Shown here piece by piece: positions 5,389 through 7,885 of a stretch of DNA of 7,885 nt. How positions within the stretch are numbered: position 1 is the first letter of the stretch; every line of letters starts with the position of its first letter. Both the position numbers and the translations under genes were made by a program. Below the pieces are notes generated by a model. It did not search any database, had not been told where the DNA came from, and was given only the letters and a program-made list of their open reading frames with translations. Origin of the DNA: JAVBPT01 sp031549455 (lineage in GTDB: Bacteria; Bacillota; Clostridia; Lachnospirales; JAKSVV01); the NCBI GenBank assembly GCA_031549455.1, contig JAVBPT010000012.1, positions 1-7,885 on the forward strand, given 5' to 3'.

Positions 5389-7885
5389 ATGTTATTTTAA
5401 ATACATTAGATGAATCAGAACGATATAAAACGGTTCTTCGTTCTGTGAAAAATTATAGTGGAATGATTAAAATAGTTGGTCTCTTAGACTCCTCCAAATC
5501 TTACCTTGTTGGAAAATTATTGGAGGATATAAAGGAACCAATTTTGTACATTGCAAGTAATGAACTTGAGGCTAAAAAGAGATATGACGACTTCAAGACG
5601 CTCACTACTTACGATGTTTTTTTGTTTGCTGAGAAAGATCTCTTTTTCTATTCTTCAGATGCGGAGAGCAAAGATATTATGCGAGAACGGATCACCGTGA
5701 TGAGTCATCTCTTTCATTCAAAAACACCTTCTGTAATTGTGATGAGTGCAACAGCACTGCTGGATAAAATGTCTGATCAAAAAACTTTTACCCAAAACAT
5801 GCTTAAATTGGATCTATCAACAAACTACAATATCGATTTTCTAATTAAAAGATGGATTCAAATGGGATATGTTAGAGTATCAGAAGTCACAAATATTGGA
5901 GAGTTCGCAGTAAGAGGAGGTATTATAGATATCTATTCTCTTGAAAGTGAAACCCCCTATCGAATTGAATTTTTTGGGGATGAGGTAGACTCGATCAGAG
6001 AGTTTGATCTGATCACTCAACGCTCCACGGAGAAGAAAAAGGAAGTATTTATTTACCCAGCCAAAGACATTATTGTGACCGACGAAGCAGTTGGTAGAGC
6101 CAAAAGTAAATTACTGGGATTAAGGGAGCGAAAAAATCTTTCACAAAGTGCAATTGATGGACTATTAGATGAGATGGAGCGCAACGAAACCCAAAAGTTT
6201 CCAGAGAAAATTGTTAACTTTTTATATGATCAAGAAATGATAGCATGTATACTAGACTATTTAGACAAGGGAACACTCATTATTCTGGATGAACCGAGAA
6301 AGATTGAGCAAAAATGTAACATTGAAAAAGAGCTTTTTTTGGATTATCTAAATGAAGAAATCATGAAGGAAAAAATGATTCCGGAGCAAGAGGAGATCCG
6401 CTATACCTATCCAGAGGTTACGCGCAAATTTAAAAACTACAAGATGGTTAGCTTCGCGATGTTTGATGATGAGATCAATATCAAACCAGAGATCGAAGTT
6501 TTCTTCAACTATAAGTCCATTGACATTATTAAAAAAAGCATACAACACTTAAAAGAACTATTGAGTACTTACCTCGCAAACCAGTTTAAGGTTGTGATTC
6601 TGACGTCTAGCAAAGCTTCACTTTTAAATCTAAAAACAGAACTCATAACAAATGACTTCTCGGTAGAAGAATTGGATGAGAAAAGGACGGCCCCCTTAGA
6701 AGAAAAAATTGTTTATCTAAAAAAGGGCGTTCTTTCTAGCGGTTTTGAAAATAGGGAACTTGGATTTGTACTTATCTCAGAAGAAGGGATCTTTGTAAAA
6801 AAGCAAAAACGAAGAGTAAAGAAAAAGGAAGTCGGAAAGATCATAGAGAGCTTTACTGATCTGAACGAGGGGGACTATATTGTACATGATGAGCATGGAA
6901 TTGGACTCTATGAGGGAATTGTCAACATCACGGTTGAAAATATTAGTAAAGACTACCTTAAGATTTGTTATGCAGATCATTCGGCTCTTTACGTATCTAT
7001 TGACCAACTCAATATGGTCCAAAAATATATTGGGAGTACAGACAAACCGCCCAAAATCAATAAACTCACAACCAATACCTGGAGTAAATCGAAGGCCGGT
7101 GTAAAGGAATCGGTTCGTGAACTTGCCAAAAATTTGGTCGAGTTGTATGCAAAAAGGGAAAACAGTGTTGGATTTTCCTTTTCACCCGATAATGAATTAC
7201 AGACAATGTTTGAGGAAGAGTTTCCATATGTTGAAACCAATGACCAACTTCGCGCGATTGATGAAGTAAAAGAAGATCTAGAGTCTAGCAGAATTATGGA
7301 CCGTCTTTTATGTGGAGATGTGGGGTATGGAAAAACAGAGGTGGCTCTTCGTGCCGCATTTAAGGCGGTTCAGGATGGAAAACAGGTGGCTTTTTTGGCA
7401 CCTACCACTATTCTTGTGGAACAGCACTTTAAAACCTTTACAGAAAGAATGAAAAACTATCCGATACAGGTCGATAGTATTTCTAGATTTAAGACCCAGG
7501 CGGAGGAAAAAAAGATATTTATCAACCTCAAAAAAGGATATACGGACATCATTATTGGAACACATAAGATTCTATCTAAGCAAGCGGAATTTAAGGATCT
7601 TGGGTTGGTGATTATCGATGAGGAACAGCGTTTTGGCGTTTCGCAAAAGGAAAATCTAAAAGAACGATGCGCCAATGTCGATACACTAACCCTTTCGGCA
7701 ACCCCGATTCCAAGAACGCTTCATATGTCCATGGCAGGAATAAGAGATATTAGTTTATTAGAAGAGGCGCCGCGAGAGCGAAAACCTATTCAAACCTATG
7801 TAATTGAAAAAAATATGCAGCTTATAAAAAATGCGGTGTATAAGGAGATCGGACGGGGAGGACAAGTTTTTTATCTTTTTAATCG
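5385..7885 (+). CDS. mfd: Transcription-repair coupling factor Mfd (3' end beyond window)
   Basis: Mfd is a DNA translocase that displaces RNA polymerase stalled at lesions and recruits UvrA. The first 833 codons are present and uninterrupted; about a third of a typical ~1170-residue protein lies beyond the edge. Domains in order: a UvrB-like N-terminal module with the block NIGEFAVRGGIIDIYS and FFGDEVDSI (about residues 165-210); a variable middle region; the CarD-like RNA-polymerase-interacting domain starting near 497 with GDYIVHDEHGIGLYEGI; then the RecG-like translocase with DQLRAIDEVKEDL, Walker A GDVGYGKTE at 644-652, APTT near 672, the DEEQ box at 745-748 and SATPIPRT at 771-778. The N-terminal module has no intact Walker motif, as is normal for Mfd. 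The ATG at 5385 overlaps the pth stop, with AGGG (5377-5380) four bases upstream. An ATG at 5381 is in another frame and soon stops. Confidence 0.97.
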   Translation, partial: MNVILNTLDESERYKTVLRSVKNYSGMIKIVGLLDSSKSYLVGKLLEDIKEPILYIASNELEAKKRYDDFKTLTTYDVFLFAEKDLFFYSSDAESKDIMRERITVMSHLFHSKTPSVIVMSATALLDKMSDQKTFTQNMLKLDLSTNYNIDFLIKRWIQMGYVRVSEVTNIGEFAVRGGIIDIYSLESETPYRIEFFGDEVDSIREFDLITQRSTEKKKEVFIYPAKDIIVTDEAVGRAKSKLLGLRERKNLSQSAIDGLLDEMERNETQKFPEKIVNFLYDQEMIACILDYLDKGTLIILDEPRKIEQKCNIEKELFLDYLNEEIMKEKMIPEQEEIRYTYPEVTRKFKNYKMVSFAMFDDEINIKPEIEVFFNYKSIDIIKKSIQHLKELLSTYLANQFKVVILTSSKASLLNLKTELITNDFSVEELDEKRTAPLEEKIVYLKKGVLSSGFENRELGFVLISEEGIFVKKQKRRVKKKEVGKIIESFTDLNEGDYIVHDEHGIGLYEGIVNITVENISKDYLKICYADHSALYVSIDQLNMVQKYIGSTDKPPKINKLTTNTWSKSKAGVKESVRELAKNLVELYAKRENSVGFSFSPDNELQTMFEEEFPYVETNDQLRAIDEVKEDLESSRIMDRLLCGDVGYGKTEVALRAAFKAVQDGKQVAFLAPTTILVEQHFKTFTERMKNYPIQVDSISRFKTQAEEKKIFINLKKGYTDIIIGTHKILSKQAEFKDLGLVIIDEEQRFGVSQKENLKERCANVDTLTLSATPIPRTLHMSMAGIRDISLLEEAPRERKPIQTYVIEKNMQLIKNAVYKEIGRGGQVFYLFN

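Noticed and set aside
6348..7675. Several minus-strand open frames of 66-85 codons within mfd
   Set aside because: All lie inside the continuous Mfd frame, which has intact family motifs across the region; they lack recognisable products and are shadows.

Overview
The window is an AT-rich bacterial chromosome segment. It reads as ordinary housekeeping DNA from a low-GC Firmicute, probably a member of the Clostridia. The basis is A/T-rich codon use, strong AGGAGG-type ribosome binding sites, tight ATGA-type gene overlaps, and the family content: RbgA, an asd-dapA-dapB lysine/diaminopimelate cluster, and pth directly followed by mfd. I cannot name the species. I found no tRNA or rRNA gene, insertion sequence, CRISPR array, phage gene or toxin-antitoxin pair, and no clear sign of horizontal transfer.

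Layout: (1) Positions 1-42 may be the last codons of an upstream gene. They lead straight into rbgA (44-871), a circularly permuted GTPase for 50S ribosome assembly. (2) A 79-bp gap (872-950) holds a good sigma-A-type promoter, whose -10 lies inside a long AT-rich inverted repeat. It drives asd (951-1937), dapA (1934-2806) and dapB (2815-3576). These three overlapping or nearly abutting genes convert aspartyl phosphate to tetrahydrodipicolinate, the shared precursor of lysine and cell-wall diaminopimelate. No lysine riboswitch fits in the leader, and DapA lacks most residues of the E. coli lysine-feedback site. (3) After a weak terminator-like hairpin, a clean promoter (TTTACA-N17-TATACT) precedes a GTG-started 88-residue three-helix membrane protein of unknown function (3743-4009). 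A strong terminator ends it. (4) On the minus strand, converging on that terminator, is a stand-alone SdpI-family membrane protein (4052-4684). (5) The divergent gap 4685-4812 carries a perfect 16-bp palindrome and an extended -10 promoter for pth (4813-5388). Pth overlaps the start of mfd (5385 onward, cut by the window end).

The central genes form one metabolic unit. The flanks serve ribosome assembly (rbgA), peptidyl-tRNA recycling (pth) and transcription-coupled repair (mfd). The least explained items are the 88-residue membrane protein with its leader, the orphan SdpI homologue, and the two inverted repeats in promoter regions. None amounts to a convincing new biological system.
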